Part shown: positions 1-8,446 of the stretch, piece by piece
Numbering within the stretch: position 1 is the stretch's first letter
How the letters are laid out: every line of letters starts with the position of its first letter
Origin: Rhodobacteraceae bacterium M385
GTDB lineage: Bacteria; Pseudomonadota; Alphaproteobacteria; Rhodobacterales; Rhodobacteraceae
DNA length: 64,000 nucleotides
Assembly: GCA_025141835.1 (NCBI GenBank)
Contig: CP081102.1
Coordinates: forward strand, 2,666,001-2,730,000
Reading direction: 5' to 3'
Translations under genes and position numbers: made by a program
Notes under the pieces: model-generated
Databases searched by the model: none
What the model was told of the DNA's origin: nothing
Seen by the model: the letters and a program-made list of their open reading frames with translations, nothing else

Positions 1-1292
1 ACAACTCCTCCTTCTACCCCGGCCAAAACTACGGCCCTGGCACCTATACCGGCTACACGATGCTTCACGAAATTGGCCACGCCATCGGCCTTGCCCACCC
101 TGGCGACTACAATGCCACGCCCGGCGTCTTTTTCACTTACGACAATCACGCTCAATTCCTGCAAGATTCGCAGCAATACACGGTGATGAGCTATTTCGGA
201 GAGACGAACACCGGCGTCAGCTACGGCCTTGGCTACCCCGATACCTTCATGCTGTACGACTTCATGGCGATCCATCAACTTTATGGGGCGGATGTTAATT
301 ACAACGCAGGCAATACAATCTATGGCTTCAACGCGACTGAGGCCGGATCGGTCTACGATTTCACCACCAACACGACACCGTTGATGACGGTTTACGATGG
401 CCAGGGCACCGATACGATTGATCTTTCCGGCTACGCTATGGGGCAATGGTTAACGCTGGAAGAAGGGGAGTTTTCCAACCTTGGCGGCTATGTGGGCAAC
501 TTCTCTATCGCCTTGGGGGCAGTGATCGAAAACGCTTTGGGCGGCAGCGGCGCCGACACCATTACTGGCAATGACGGGGTTAATGTGATCGACGGCGGCG
601 CGGGCGCGGATAGCCTTTCGGGCGGCGCGGGCGATGATACGCTTCTTGGTGGATCAGAGTTTGACTATCTGGACGGCGGAGAAGGACGCGACTCGATCGT
701 TGGCGGTATGGGCAACGATACGTTGATCGGCGGGGGGCAGAATGATCGTCTCTCTGGCGGCAATGGTGACGATCTGATCCTTGGTGAGATGGGGGCCGAC
801 CGGCTTATCGGGGGGCGCGGCGATGATACGCTTGATGGCGGCAACCGAAAGGACATGCTGATCGGCGGAGAGGGTAACGATATTCTTTTCGGCGGCGCAG
901 GCAACGACATGCTGCGCGGCGGCTCGCAAAGCGACTACCTAAAGGGCGATGCGGGCGACGATGTGCTATTTGGCGGCGCCGGGCATGACACGCTGATCGG
1001 CGGCGCAGGTAACGACACGATGACGGGCAATTTCAACGCCGATACTTTCATCTTCTTTGACGGCCACGGCGACGACGTCATCAGCGATTTTGAGGCGACG
1101 AATGATTACGAAAAGATCGACTTTTCTGGACTTTCCTCTTTGAACAGCCTCTCCGAAGTGCTCGGGACAGGCTCGGGCACTGCGGCAGCAGTGCAAGTGG
1201 GGGCAGATGTCGCGATCACTACGGGCGGGGGGACAATCTTGCTGGAAAGCGTTACCTTCGCAAATCTGGACGCTCAGGACTTCATCTTTTGA
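1..1292 (+). CDS. Serralysin-type (M10) RTX metalloprotease, 5' end missing
   Basis: Secreted zinc protease of the serralysin/M10 type; the reading frame is open to the left edge (first full codon at base 3), so the N-terminus and propeptide lie outside. The zinc site HEIGHAIGLAH is at about bases 69-101 and the Met-turn VMSYFG follows about 40 residues later. After a linker come roughly a dozen nonapeptide RTX repeats of the GGxGxDxxx type (about bases 540-1040), which bind Ca2+ and build a beta-roll, then a C-terminal region typical of type I secretion substrates that ends in hydrophobic residues (QDFIF). No secretion ABC/HlyD genes are visible here. Substrate unknown. The family call is firm because both the zinc motif and the RTX block are present. 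Confidence 0.93.
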   Translation, partial: NSSFYPGQNYGPGTYTGYTMLHEIGHAIGLAHPGDYNATPGVFFTYDNHAQFLQDSQQYTVMSYFGETNTGVSYGLGYPDTFMLYDFMAIHQLYGADVNYNAGNTIYGFNATEAGSVYDFTTNTTPLMTVYDGQGTDTIDLSGYAMGQWLTLEEGEFSNLGGYVGNFSIALGAVIENALGGSGADTITGNDGVNVIDGGAGADSLSGGAGDDTLLGGSEFDYLDGGEGRDSIVGGMGNDTLIGGGQNDRLSGGNGDDLILGEMGADRLIGGRGDDTLDGGNRKDMLIGGEGNDILFGGAGNDMLRGGSQSDYLKGDAGDDVLFGGAGHDTLIGGAGNDTMTGNFNADTFIFFDGHGDDVISDFEATNDYEKIDFSGLSSLNSLSEVLGTGSGTAAAVQVGADVAITTGGGTILLESVTFANLDAQDFIF

Positions 1293-1361
1293 TGGGGGTA
1301 GCAGGGGGCAACGACACAACCGCACCCTACCGGACCCGAAAAACACGCATTTGCTGAAGGT

Positions 1362-1435
1362 TGGAGCGGGCGACGGGAATCGAACCCGTATCATCAGCTT
1401 GGAAGGCTGAGGTCTTACCATTACACAACGCCCGC
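1362..1435 (-). tRNA. tRNA-Gly (anticodon TCC)
   Basis: Read on the minus strand, the 7-bp acceptor stem GCGGGCG (1435-1429) pairs with CGCCCGC (1372-1366). The anticodon loop reads CTTCCAA with anticodon TCC, and the T-arm contains GGTTCGATTCC. The CCA end appears to be encoded (1364-1362); without it the gene is 1365-1435. It lies alone between the protease and the GGDEF/EAL gene. Confidence 0.95.
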
Positions 1436-1605
1436 GTTGCACCGTTCGGATATTTCATTGCCGAATGCGGGTCAAGTTGCCATCAGCTGCAAATGCCGCG
1501 CGTTGGATGTTATCGCTCAGTTTCGCGCCACCAACACGGTTCGCCTTGTCCGCGATCAAGCGGCGTTGTCTTGCCCAGTAAGGTGTTGTCGGCTACGGCT
1601 TTAGG

Positions 1606-3600
1606 ATGAATACGGCCGATCACACCCTGAGGATCGATCAATTTGCTGCCGCACGGAAACTGCGGACGCCGACTTGGGTGTACGATATCGACACCTGCCG
1701 GGTCATTCATGCCAACGCCGCCGCCTGCGCCCTTTGGCACGCCAAGGATGAGCAAGACCTTAAAAGCCGCGATATGTCCGAGGACATGACCGCCACCGTC
1801 GCCACCCGCCTGAAACAATACCAAGCCGATTTCGTCGCCCATGATGCCGTGTTCACAGAGCTTTGGACTCTGTTCCCCAATGGCACGCCCACAACGATCA
1901 AGCTTCAGTTCAGCGGTTTCCGTCTGCTGGATGGGCGCATGGCCATGCAGTGCGAGGCTTTGGGCGACACCGACCAAAATCCAGACAACCTGCGCAGCAC
2001 AGAGGCGTTGTTGCACACCGACGTGATGATCTCGTTGTTCGGCGCGGACGGGCCAGCGCTCTATATGAACCCGGCAGCGCGGAAGGTTGTGTTGGATGCG
2101 AACAGCACCTTTCGGGAGATGTTCATCCGTCAGTCTGACCATGACATGATCGCGGACCAATTGCGCGACACAGGAGAGCATCGCCTGATCGCCGAAGTGT
2201 TTACCAAAAACGGCAACCGGTGGTTCGATATCTCGGCCAAGAAATGCGACGACGCCGCAACCGGGGAGCCCGCCGTTCTAGTCACAGCCATTGATGTGAC
2301 AGAGTTGAAACTAACCCGCGACCAAGCCCGTTTTTTGGCGGACCGGGACCAACTAACCGGCTGTTTCAACAGATCTTATTTGCTTGACCACATCGCCAAT
2401 CTGGCCCGCAAGGGCGCACGTCACATTGCGCTGATGTACTTTGACGTCGACCGTTTCAAGCAGATCAACGACACCTTCGGTCACGTGATCGGCGACAAAG
2501 TGTTGATGGAGCTCTCGGACCGGGCCATTGCCCGCGCACAAGAAGGCGATATCGTAGTGCGCCTTGGCGGGGATGAATTTGTCGTCGTCGTGAACCTGGA
2601 TGATCCAGAAAATTGCCCCACACGGGCGGCGCAGTTCTTTGATGATCTGTCCCGGCCCCTTGATGTGGGACCAGACGCGATTAGCGCCAAGGTCAGTATC
2701 GGCATATCCGTATTTGACCCCGTGCAAACAGAGATTGAGACCGCGTTACGTCAAGCCGATATCGCCCTCTACCTTGCCAAGAATGCGGGACGAAATCGCT
2801 TTCTTTTCTATGATGAGAAGATGGGCGCAGAGATCGAGGCCCGCAAACGGATAGAGGCCGAGATTGAAGTCGCCCTCTCCAAGCGTCAGTTCGACCTTCA
2901 CTATCAGCCGCGTCTGGACGTGAGTACCGGTACGATCACGGCAGTAGAAGGCTTGGCGCGGTGGTATCACCCGTCCCTCGGCTTGGTCTTGCCCGATGAT
3001 TTCATCCCAATTTGCGAGGATACAGGGCTGATCCACGCGCTTGGCCGGCAAGTGTTGGAGATGGGATTTTATCAAGCAATTGAATGGCATAAGGCGGGTC
3101 TTGACTTGTGCCTCTCGCTGAATATCTCGCCCCGGCAGTTCCTTGGTTCTGACCTGATGGGCACCCTTAAAGCCTATGCCAGCCGCCCCGATTTCCCCAC
3201 CCATAAGATCGAACTGGAAATCACCGAAAGGGCTTTGATCGAGGATCAGGAAGGGGCTGCGGTACAGTTGCAAGCGATCAGCGATCTGGGGTTCAAAATC
3301 TCGATTGATGACTTCGGCTCAGGCTATTCCAACTTGGCCTATATCTCTCGGTTTCCGCTGAATTGCTTGAAGATTGATCGCTCGTTCATTGGGCAATGGC
3401 CGAGTTCGGGGCCGATCATTCGCCTGATCCTTGCCCTCGCGCAGCAACTGGACGTGAACGTTGTAGCCGAAGGGGTGGAAACCCAGGCGCAGTTCGATTG
3501 GTTGCGGGACGAGGGGTGTGCTCAGATTCAAGGTTTCCTCGTCGGGAAGCCGCTTAGCGCGGATGAACTGCTGCCTTTGTTGCAAGAGGCAGGGCTATAA
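1606..3600 (+). CDS. PAS-GGDEF-EAL cyclic-di-GMP signalling protein
   Basis: 664-residue cytoplasmic protein that probably makes and/or breaks cyclic di-GMP. The first ~240 residues look like one or two PAS-type sensory modules with no membrane segment. The GGDEF domain (about 245-405) has an intact GGDEF signature at 321-325. The inhibitory RxxD site upstream reads QEGD, so product inhibition at the I-site is probably lost. The EAL domain (about 415-660) reads EGL at 448-450 instead of EAL but keeps the catalytic glutamate; LSLNISPRQF, LEITERALI, IDDFGSGYSNL, LKIDRSF and VAEGVET are all present, so phosphodiesterase activity is plausible. Single gene; the start codon has only a weak ribosome site. 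Confidence 0.93.
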   Translation: MNTADHTLRIDQFAAARKLRTPTWVYDIDTCRVIHANAAACALWHAKDEQDLKSRDMSEDMTATVATRLKQYQADFVAHDAVFTELWTLFPNGTPTTIKLQFSGFRLLDGRMAMQCEALGDTDQNPDNLRSTEALLHTDVMISLFGADGPALYMNPAARKVVLDANSTFREMFIRQSDHDMIADQLRDTGEHRLIAEVFTKNGNRWFDISAKKCDDAATGEPAVLVTAIDVTELKLTRDQARFLADRDQLTGCFNRSYLLDHIANLARKGARHIALMYFDVDRFKQINDTFGHVIGDKVLMELSDRAIARAQEGDIVVRLGGDEFVVVVNLDDPENCPTRAAQFFDDLSRPLDVGPDAISAKVSIGISVFDPVQTEIETALRQADIALYLAKNAGRNRFLFYDEKMGAEIEARKRIEAEIEVALSKRQFDLHYQPRLDVSTGTITAVEGLARWYHPSLGLVLPDDFIPICEDTGLIHALGRQVLEMGFYQAIEWHKAGLDLCLSLNISPRQFLGSDLMGTLKAYASRPDFPTHKIELEITERALIEDQEGAAVQLQAISDLGFKISIDDFGSGYSNLAYISRFPLNCLKIDRSFIGQWPSSGPIIRLILALAQQLDVNVVAEGVETQAQFDWLRDEGCAQIQGFLVGKPLSADELLPLLQEAGL

Positions 3601-3724
3601 CGCGTCGTACCGGGCCTGCCATAGGTCGCGAAAGGTCCACAATCACGGCAAGCACGGGTTCTAAGACCCGGTTGATGTGCATTCCGTTTGACAGCGCCCG
3701 CGCCCCTCTGTCATTGAATAGGAA

Positions 3725-3905
3725 CATTCGGTTTCCCAAAGCACGCATTTGCCGAGGGAATATAGAGGGAATGCAGTGCGGCCATCCGGCCAACTCTGCA
3801 GCTGCCCCCGCAACTGTAAGCGGTGTGTCAGGTTGTCGATGCCACTGGAGCGATCCGGGAAGGCCAACCAGACCAACAGCCGCGAGCCAGGAGACCTGCC
3901 GATTG
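3725..3905 (+). promoter_or_regulatory. Cobalamin (B12) riboswitch upstream of cbtB
   Basis: Conserved cobalamin-aptamer landmarks occur in order on the + strand: a GGGAATGCAGTGCGG block near 3770, the core CTGCCCCCGCAACTGTAAG near 3802-3820, and the B12 box AGCCAGGAGACCTGCC ending at 3900. The cbtB ribosome site (AGGAG near 3942) and ATG (3957) follow about 50 bases later, which fits control of translation or early termination by adenosylcobalamin. The left boundary is approximate. The rest of 3601-3956 shows no gene, only a short GGGT/ACCC hairpin near 3657-3673. Confidence 0.93.
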
Positions 3906-3956
3906 TGCAAACGCAAACGGGCCGTCGGGTGTGACGGCAACAAGGAGCAAGACAAG

Positions 3957-4136
3957 ATGACGACACAAACGCAAAACCTGACCGGCGCCAAAACTGGCCT
4001 GTCCACCATCGGCGCGGCCCTTTTGGTTGCTGCCATGGGCATCGGCCTGATGTTCGTAACCGGACACGTGCAGGCGGCAACGCTGCATGATGCGGCCCAC
4101 GACGTGCGCCACGCCACTGGCTTCCCCTGCCACTAA
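3957..4136 (+). CDS. cbtB: Cobalt transporter subunit CbtB
   Basis: 59-residue protein with one membrane segment (about residues 15-36) and a His-rich C-terminus (HDAAHDVRHATGFPCH), the hallmark of CbtB, the small subunit of the CbtAB cobalt uptake system found in cobalamin producers. The start at 3957 is chosen over longer in-frame starts because AGGAG lies 12-16 bases upstream and longer versions would run into the riboswitch. First gene after the riboswitch and directly followed by cbtA, so expression should fall when B12 is sufficient. Confidence 0.9.
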   Translation: MTTQTQNLTGAKTGLSTIGAALLVAAMGIGLMFVTGHVQAATLHDAAHDVRHATGFPCH

Positions 4137-4140
4137 GCAG

Positions 4141-4833
4141 ATGTTTACACGCCTTTTGACCAGCGCGTTGTTCGCTGGTGCTGCCTCGGGGTTGATTGCC
4201 GCCCTGTTGCAGCTTTGGTTTGTGCAGCCTGTCCTGCTCCATGCTGAATTATACGAGACCGGGGCGTTGCTTCACTTCGGCGCAAACTCCAATGTGCCCG
4301 CGGTCCAAGATGTGGGCGGCATTGATCCGTTGCGCGATGGTCTTAGCATTGTGTTCACCATGTTGGTTTATTCTGGCTACGCGATGGTGCTGCTTGCCGC
4401 GATGTCCGTGGCCGAAGAACGCGGCGCGATCATTTCGCCGCGCAATGGGTTGATCTGGGGCATTGCGGGCTTCGTCGCGGTGCATCTGGCGCCGGGCTTC
4501 ACCCTTGCGCCGGAAGTGCCCGGTGTGGCCGCTGCCGATGTAACTTTGCGCCAAATCTGGTGGTTTGCCACTGTCATCATGGCCGCCATTGCCATGGGGT
4601 TGATTGGGTTTGGTAAAAGCTGGATGGCTTGGTTAAGCGCGGCGGTCCTGTTGCTCGCCCCTCACGTCTATGGCGCGCCCGAGCCTGAGGTTTTCACCGG
4701 CCCCGTCCCGACAGAGATCGGCGCCCTCTTTGCGGCACGCGCCTTGGGCGTCGGCATGGCGGCCTGGGTCCTTCTGGGCACCTTCGCAGGCTTCTTCTGG
4801 TCGCGGCGCATCGGCGCATCAGACCCCGCGTAA
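4141..4833 (+). CDS. cbtA: Cobalt transporter subunit CbtA
   Basis: 230-residue integral membrane protein with about five to six hydrophobic segments and a start (MFTRLLTSALFAGAASGL) typical of CbtA, the membrane component presumed to bring Co2+ into the cell for corrin synthesis. The ATG lies 4 bases after the cbtB stop; a longer in-frame version would overlap cbtB and is rejected. His residues occur in and near membrane segments (LLHAELYETGALLHFG). Second gene of the riboswitch-controlled cbt operon. Confidence 0.9.
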   Translation: MFTRLLTSALFAGAASGLIAALLQLWFVQPVLLHAELYETGALLHFGANSNVPAVQDVGGIDPLRDGLSIVFTMLVYSGYAMVLLAAMSVAEERGAIISPRNGLIWGIAGFVAVHLAPGFTLAPEVPGVAAADVTLRQIWWFATVIMAAIAMGLIGFGKSWMAWLSAAVLLLAPHVYGAPEPEVFTGPVPTEIGALFAARALGVGMAAWVLLGTFAGFFWSRRIGASDPA

Positions 4834-4860
4834 CCCTTTGATCCGGAACGGAGATCCTAG

Positions 4861-5337
4861 ATGAACACAGGTCTACCCCTTCTGGTTATTGGCCTTATTT
4901 TTGGCGGCGGCATCGGCTTCACGATTGCTGCCGCCAATGGCATCACGCTCGACGGTCACGACCACAGCGCCCATGGCGTTGCGGGCCACGGCGAGATGGA
5001 TCACGACACAGTCCTGTCCCTGCCCGCCTCGGCCACAGCCCCGACCCTTGCGGTCACCGTGACACGAGACCCGATGGCGGGCTATAACCTCCACATTCTG
5101 ACCGAGAACTTCACCTTTTCCCCGGAAAACGCGAGCCTTTCTCATGTTGAAGGCCAAGGCCACGCCCATGTTTATATCAACGGGGTGAAGTTGGGGCGGT
5201 TCTACGGGCCTTGGGTGCATCTCGATCACCTGCCCGAAGGCGAAGTGACGGTGGAAGTCACCCTAAATGCTAACGATCACAGTCCTTTAGCGGTCGAACA
5301 AACGCCGCTTCGTGCCAGCGTCACGATCCAGAACTAA
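4861..5337 (+). CDS. His-rich exported/membrane-anchored protein of the cbt operon, unknown
   Basis: 158 residues; not a family I recognise. An N-terminal hydrophobic segment (about residues 4-24) is followed by a histidine-dense stretch (GHDHSAHGVAGHGEMDHD, about 32-49) and a ~100-residue beta-rich domain with further histidines (SHVEGQGHAHVYING, HLDHLPEG). This suggests a periplasmic domain that binds metal, perhaps delivering Co2+ to CbtA. It starts 27 bases after cbtA with a clear GGAG site, so it is third in the riboswitch operon. Its last 17 bases overlap, tail to tail, the DUF1636 gene on the other strand. The function is inferred from context only. Confidence 0.75.
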   Translation: MNTGLPLLVIGLIFGGGIGFTIAAANGITLDGHDHSAHGVAGHGEMDHDTVLSLPASATAPTLAVTVTRDPMAGYNLHILTENFTFSPENASLSHVEGQGHAHVYINGVKLGRFYGPWVHLDHLPEGEVTVEVTLNANDHSPLAVEQTPLRASVTIQN

Positions 5338-5671
5338 GCGCTGGTACGCGACCTTTCAGGCAAAGCCGCAGACGACCGCAGGCGGTTGCATCCTCGATCC
5401 AACCCGCTGGCGCGTTCAGGTAGGTGGCAACCGTTGCCACGATATCCGCACGATCCGCGACCGGGTCGATCCCGGCGAAGAAATACGTGGCCCGGCCCGG
5501 TCCCTGCACCGCGAGGCTGACTGGGCTGGCGCAGGCGTTCATGCAGGGCTGCGCCACGACTTCTGCGGCCAGTCCCGCTGTTGTAAGCGCTTCTTGCAAG
5601 CCATCGCGTGCCTGCGCGAAACCGGACGGCGCGCAAGTTGCACAAAGGTGGACGACAGCGCCGAAGGTCAT
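5321..5671 (-). CDS. DUF1636 family metal-/Fe-S-binding protein (distal copy)
   Basis: 116-residue small protein of the DUF1636 type, seen repeatedly beside cobalamin genes; it may bind a metal or a 2Fe-2S cluster in a thioredoxin-like fold. Cysteines occur as CATC near residue 10 and CMNAC near residue 43. The start at 5671 is chosen because ATG overlaps the cobF stop as ATGA, the coupling used throughout this operon; longer in-frame starts lie deep in cobF. It is the last gene of the minus-strand cob operon. A paralogue opens the operon at 19127-19522. Confidence 0.8.
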   Translation of the reverse strand: MTFGAVVHLCATCAPSGFAQARDGLQEALTTAGLAAEVVAQPCMNACASPVSLAVQGPGRATYFFAGIDPVADRADIVATVATYLNAPAGWIEDATACGRLRLCLKGRVPALSSGS

Positions 5672-6420
5672 TCTAACCCCTTGGGGCGCAACAGATATGT
5701 ATCCATAATCCACCCATGATCCGCCCGCGCCTGAGCGCGCGCCTCGATGATCCGCGGCCCTGCCTCTGACAAGGAACCATGGTCGAGAATCTCCTCCTCC
5801 ATCCCCAAATAGGCGCCCCACCAGATCAACAGATCATCGCGGTCGAGGGTTTGGAAACTGCATTCGCCGTCCAGCATGACGACAGCCGTTTCAGCCCCCT
5901 TGGGCCAGCCAAGTTCCCGCAGGCGACGCCCGGTTGTGACCGTCACAGCCCCCGCGAGGGTGTTGAAGGTCAGCCCATGGGCCGCCGTCAACGCCTGAAG
6001 CGCCGTGATGCCCGGCAGCACACGCAATCGCGGCGCAGGCGTAAGGCGCGTGGCGATACGCAGCGTGCTGTCATAGAGCGATGGGTCCCCCCATACCAAC
6101 AAGGCAATCGGGCCGTTGGGCGAAGCCTCGGCAATGGCGGCTTGCCAGCGACGGGCGATTTCGTCATGCCACGCGCGCACGCGGTCCTTGTAGGGGATCG
6201 CGGGGTTGCGTGTGGGGTAGTCGAATTCGACAACCTGCGCCACCGCACCCGCATCAGCGATAATCCGGTGCCTTAAGCCCGCAAGATCGGATTTGTCAGG
6301 CCCCTTTCGCGGCACAAGGATCACCGCGGCATCGCGCAAAGCGCGCTGCGCCTCCAACGTGATATGCGCCGGGTTTCCGGTGCCAATGCCAATCAGCCAG
6401 AGGTCCATCTTAGCGTTCAT
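5668..6420 (-). CDS. cobF: Precorrin-6A synthase (deacetylating) CobF
   Basis: 250-residue SAM-dependent methyltransferase that methylates C1 of the corrin ring and releases acetate in the aerobic B12 pathway. The N-terminal IGIGTGNPAHITLEA is the glycine-rich SAM motif of CobF. It overlaps cobA by 11 bases upstream and the DUF1636 gene by 4 downstream. An alternative start at 6408 (MDLWLIG) would remove four residues. CobF is specific to the oxygen-dependent route, in agreement with CobG in the same operon. Confidence 0.95.
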   Translation of the reverse strand: MNAKMDLWLIGIGTGNPAHITLEAQRALRDAAVILVPRKGPDKSDLAGLRHRIIADAGAVAQVVEFDYPTRNPAIPYKDRVRAWHDEIARRWQAAIAEASPNGPIALLVWGDPSLYDSTLRIATRLTPAPRLRVLPGITALQALTAAHGLTFNTLAGAVTVTTGRRLRELGWPKGAETAVVMLDGECSFQTLDRDDLLIWWGAYLGMEEEILDHGSLSEAGPRIIEARAQARADHGWIMDTYLLRPKGLE

Positions 6421-7132
6421 CTGCTAACGGACCGTAAAGGATCAATGCGGGTGCGGTGCCCACCTCGGCTGTCAGTTTTTTCGCAAGTGCGCCCAATGTC
6501 ATCCGGTGCAGGGCTTGCTCCGGGGTGCTGACGGCCTCGGCCAGGATGGCGGGCGTGTCTGCGGGAAGCCCCCGTTCGATTAAGGCCGCGGCCAGTTTGG
6601 GAAACGTCCGTTTACCCATGAAAATCACGGTGCTAGCCGTTCGATCCGCAAGGGCGTTGAGGTCAATGTCCTCGGGCAGTTCACCGGTCGCATCATGGCC
6701 GGTCACAAATTGCACCCGCCGCGCCGTCAGCCGCCGGGTCAGCGGAATGCCCGCCGCCGCCGCCGCCGCGATGGCAGACGGCACGCCGGGGATAATCTCA
6801 TATTCAATCCCCGCCTCCCGCAACGCGACAAGCTCTTCTTCCAAGCGCCCAAACAGCCCGCTGTCGCCAGATTTCAGCCGCACAACGCGCTGGCCTGTCT
6901 TCGCATAATCCACCAGAAGGCGGCTCACGTGGCTCTGTTTCGGGGAGGGCCTTCCGGCGCGTTTGCCGACCCCCACAAGATCCGCCCCGCTTTGGGCATG
7001 GGACAGGATCGGCCCAGACGACAGGTCATCAAACAGCACCGCATCGGCGCGTTTCAGGCGATCCACGGCCTTGAGCGTCAGCAATTCCGGGTCACCGGGG
7101 CCGGAGCCCACGAAAGAGACAAAGCCGCTCAT
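6410..7132 (-). CDS. cobA: Uroporphyrinogen-III C-methyltransferase CobA (SUMT)
   Basis: 240-residue methyltransferase converting uroporphyrinogen III to precorrin-2, the entry step to B12 and siroheme. Motifs VGSGPGDPELLTLKA (N-terminus), RLKSGDSGLFGR and IIPGVPSAIAAAAAAGIPLT are diagnostic of SUMT. There is no fused CysG-type dehydrogenase domain, as expected for a biosynthetic CobA. Start and the upstream cobB stop overlap as ATGA. Confidence 0.95.
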   Translation of the reverse strand: MSGFVSFVGSGPGDPELLTLKAVDRLKRADAVLFDDLSSGPILSHAQSGADLVGVGKRAGRPSPKQSHVSRLLVDYAKTGQRVVRLKSGDSGLFGRLEEELVALREAGIEYEIIPGVPSAIAAAAAAGIPLTRRLTARRVQFVTGHDATGELPEDIDLNALADRTASTVIFMGKRTFPKLAAALIERGLPADTPAILAEAVSTPEQALHRMTLGALAKKLTAEVGTAPALILYGPLADER

Positions 7133-8445
7133 GCCACGTCCTCTGCGATCATGTGGAAGAAGGTGCCGGTCACATTTCCCCGTACAGATCCGGTCTGTGC
7201 GCCGGGCTTTCCGTCGGCGTCAAAGACCTCGGCCAAGGGGCGGTCAGGCTGTTGAAGGATGCTGGAATAGTGAAACTCATGGCCGCGCAATGCCGCACCT
7301 ACCGCAAATCCCGGCATGTTTTCTGCAAGAACTGCACGACGATAACCGAGGTTGAACTTACGCTTCTCGTATGACGTTTCCAGACCCAAGAGCCCCGCCA
7401 TCTCGTGACGTGTGCCATCTTTGTCGATCAGCCCCGCCCCAAGGGCCATGTAGCCGCCGCATTCGCCGTGCACAGGCTTGGTTTCCGCGTGCTGACGCAA
7501 GGCCGCGCGGAAAGTTGACGCCGCAGCCAAGGCGCCCGCGTGTAACTCTGGGTAGCCGCCCGGCAACCAAACGAGGTCCGCGTCAGGCGACGGAATTTCG
7601 TCCCCCAGGGGGGAGAACGGCGTGATCTCGGCCCCAGCCTCGCGCCACCCTTGCAGCAGATGCGGATAGGTGAAAGAGAACGCCGCGTCGCGGGCCAATG
7701 CGATGCGCTGTGCGGGCGGTTTCGGCAAAGCGCCTCCGGGCACAGCAGGCCCCGACATCGCTGCCGCGCGGATTGCGGCGAGGTCCACGTTTTCGCGCAA
7801 GAAGGCGGCGTAGCCGATGATCGCGGCCTCCAGATCGGGGTGTTCAATCGCTTGGATCAGACCCAAGTGCCGCTCAGGCAAGGCAAGGTCCCCGCGTCTT
7901 GGCAGAACGCCAAGCACTGTCAGGCCCGCGTGATCCATGCCGCGGCGGATTAACCTTTCGTGCCGAGGAGAGGCGACGCGGTTCAAGATTACCCCCGCGA
8001 TGGGCAGATCGGGGTTGTAGGCTTGAAATCCCAAGGCCGTGGCTGCCGCAGACTGCGCCTGACCGCCGGCGTCGATGACCAGTACCACCGGCCAGCCCAT
8101 GCGTTGCGCCGTTTCGGCCGAAGACCCGAAGCCGCTTTGCCCCCGCGTTGCGACGCCGTCGTAAAGCCCCATGGATCCTTCCGAGATACAGATATCCGCC
8201 CCTTCAGCCTGCGCAGAGATGGCGTTGAGCAAGCTGTCATCCATCGCCCAAGTGTCGATATTGAACGACGCCCGGCCAGAGGCCGCGTGGTGGAAAGCGG
8301 GATCAATGTAGTCGGGGCCGGATTTGAACGGCTGCACAGTTAGCCCATCATCGCGCAGTGCCCGCAAAAGACCGAGCATAACGGTGGTTTTGCCCGTCCC
8401 CGACGAGGGGGCAGAGACCAGAAGGCCGGGGGGAAGCATGTTCAT
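7129..8445 (-). CDS. cobB: Cobyrinate a,c-diamide synthase CobB
   Basis: 438-residue ATP- and glutamine-dependent amidotransferase that amidates the a and c carboxylates of hydrogenobyrinic acid. The N-terminal P-loop-like SAPSSGTGKTTVMLGLL and the C-terminal class-I glutaminase nucleophile VHGECGGYMALG are both visible. The start is chosen at 8445 because GGAG lies 9 bases upstream and cobM ends one base earlier. An in-frame ATG at 8454 would overlap cobM by 8 bases, and still longer versions run well into cobM. Confidence 0.93.
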   Translation of the reverse strand: MNMLPPGLLVSAPSSGTGKTTVMLGLLRALRDDGLTVQPFKSGPDYIDPAFHHAASGRASFNIDTWAMDDSLLNAISAQAEGADICISEGSMGLYDGVATRGQSGFGSSAETAQRMGWPVVLVIDAGGQAQSAAATALGFQAYNPDLPIAGVILNRVASPRHERLIRRGMDHAGLTVLGVLPRRGDLALPERHLGLIQAIEHPDLEAAIIGYAAFLRENVDLAAIRAAAMSGPAVPGGALPKPPAQRIALARDAAFSFTYPHLLQGWREAGAEITPFSPLGDEIPSPDADLVWLPGGYPELHAGALAAASTFRAALRQHAETKPVHGECGGYMALGAGLIDKDGTRHEMAGLLGLETSYEKRKFNLGYRRAVLAENMPGFAVGAALRGHEFHYSSILQQPDRPLAEVFDADGKPGAQTGSVRGNVTGTFFHMIAEDVA

Positions 8446-8446
8446 C

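Noticed and set aside
540..1040. Short regularly spaced repeats that could suggest a CRISPR or minisatellite
   Set aside because: They encode the GGxGxDxxx RTX nonapeptides in frame; spacing and sequence follow the protein repeat.
5988..6254. Extra small genes within the cob operon frames
   Set aside because: All lie inside well-supported cob genes in other frames and have no ribosome site.
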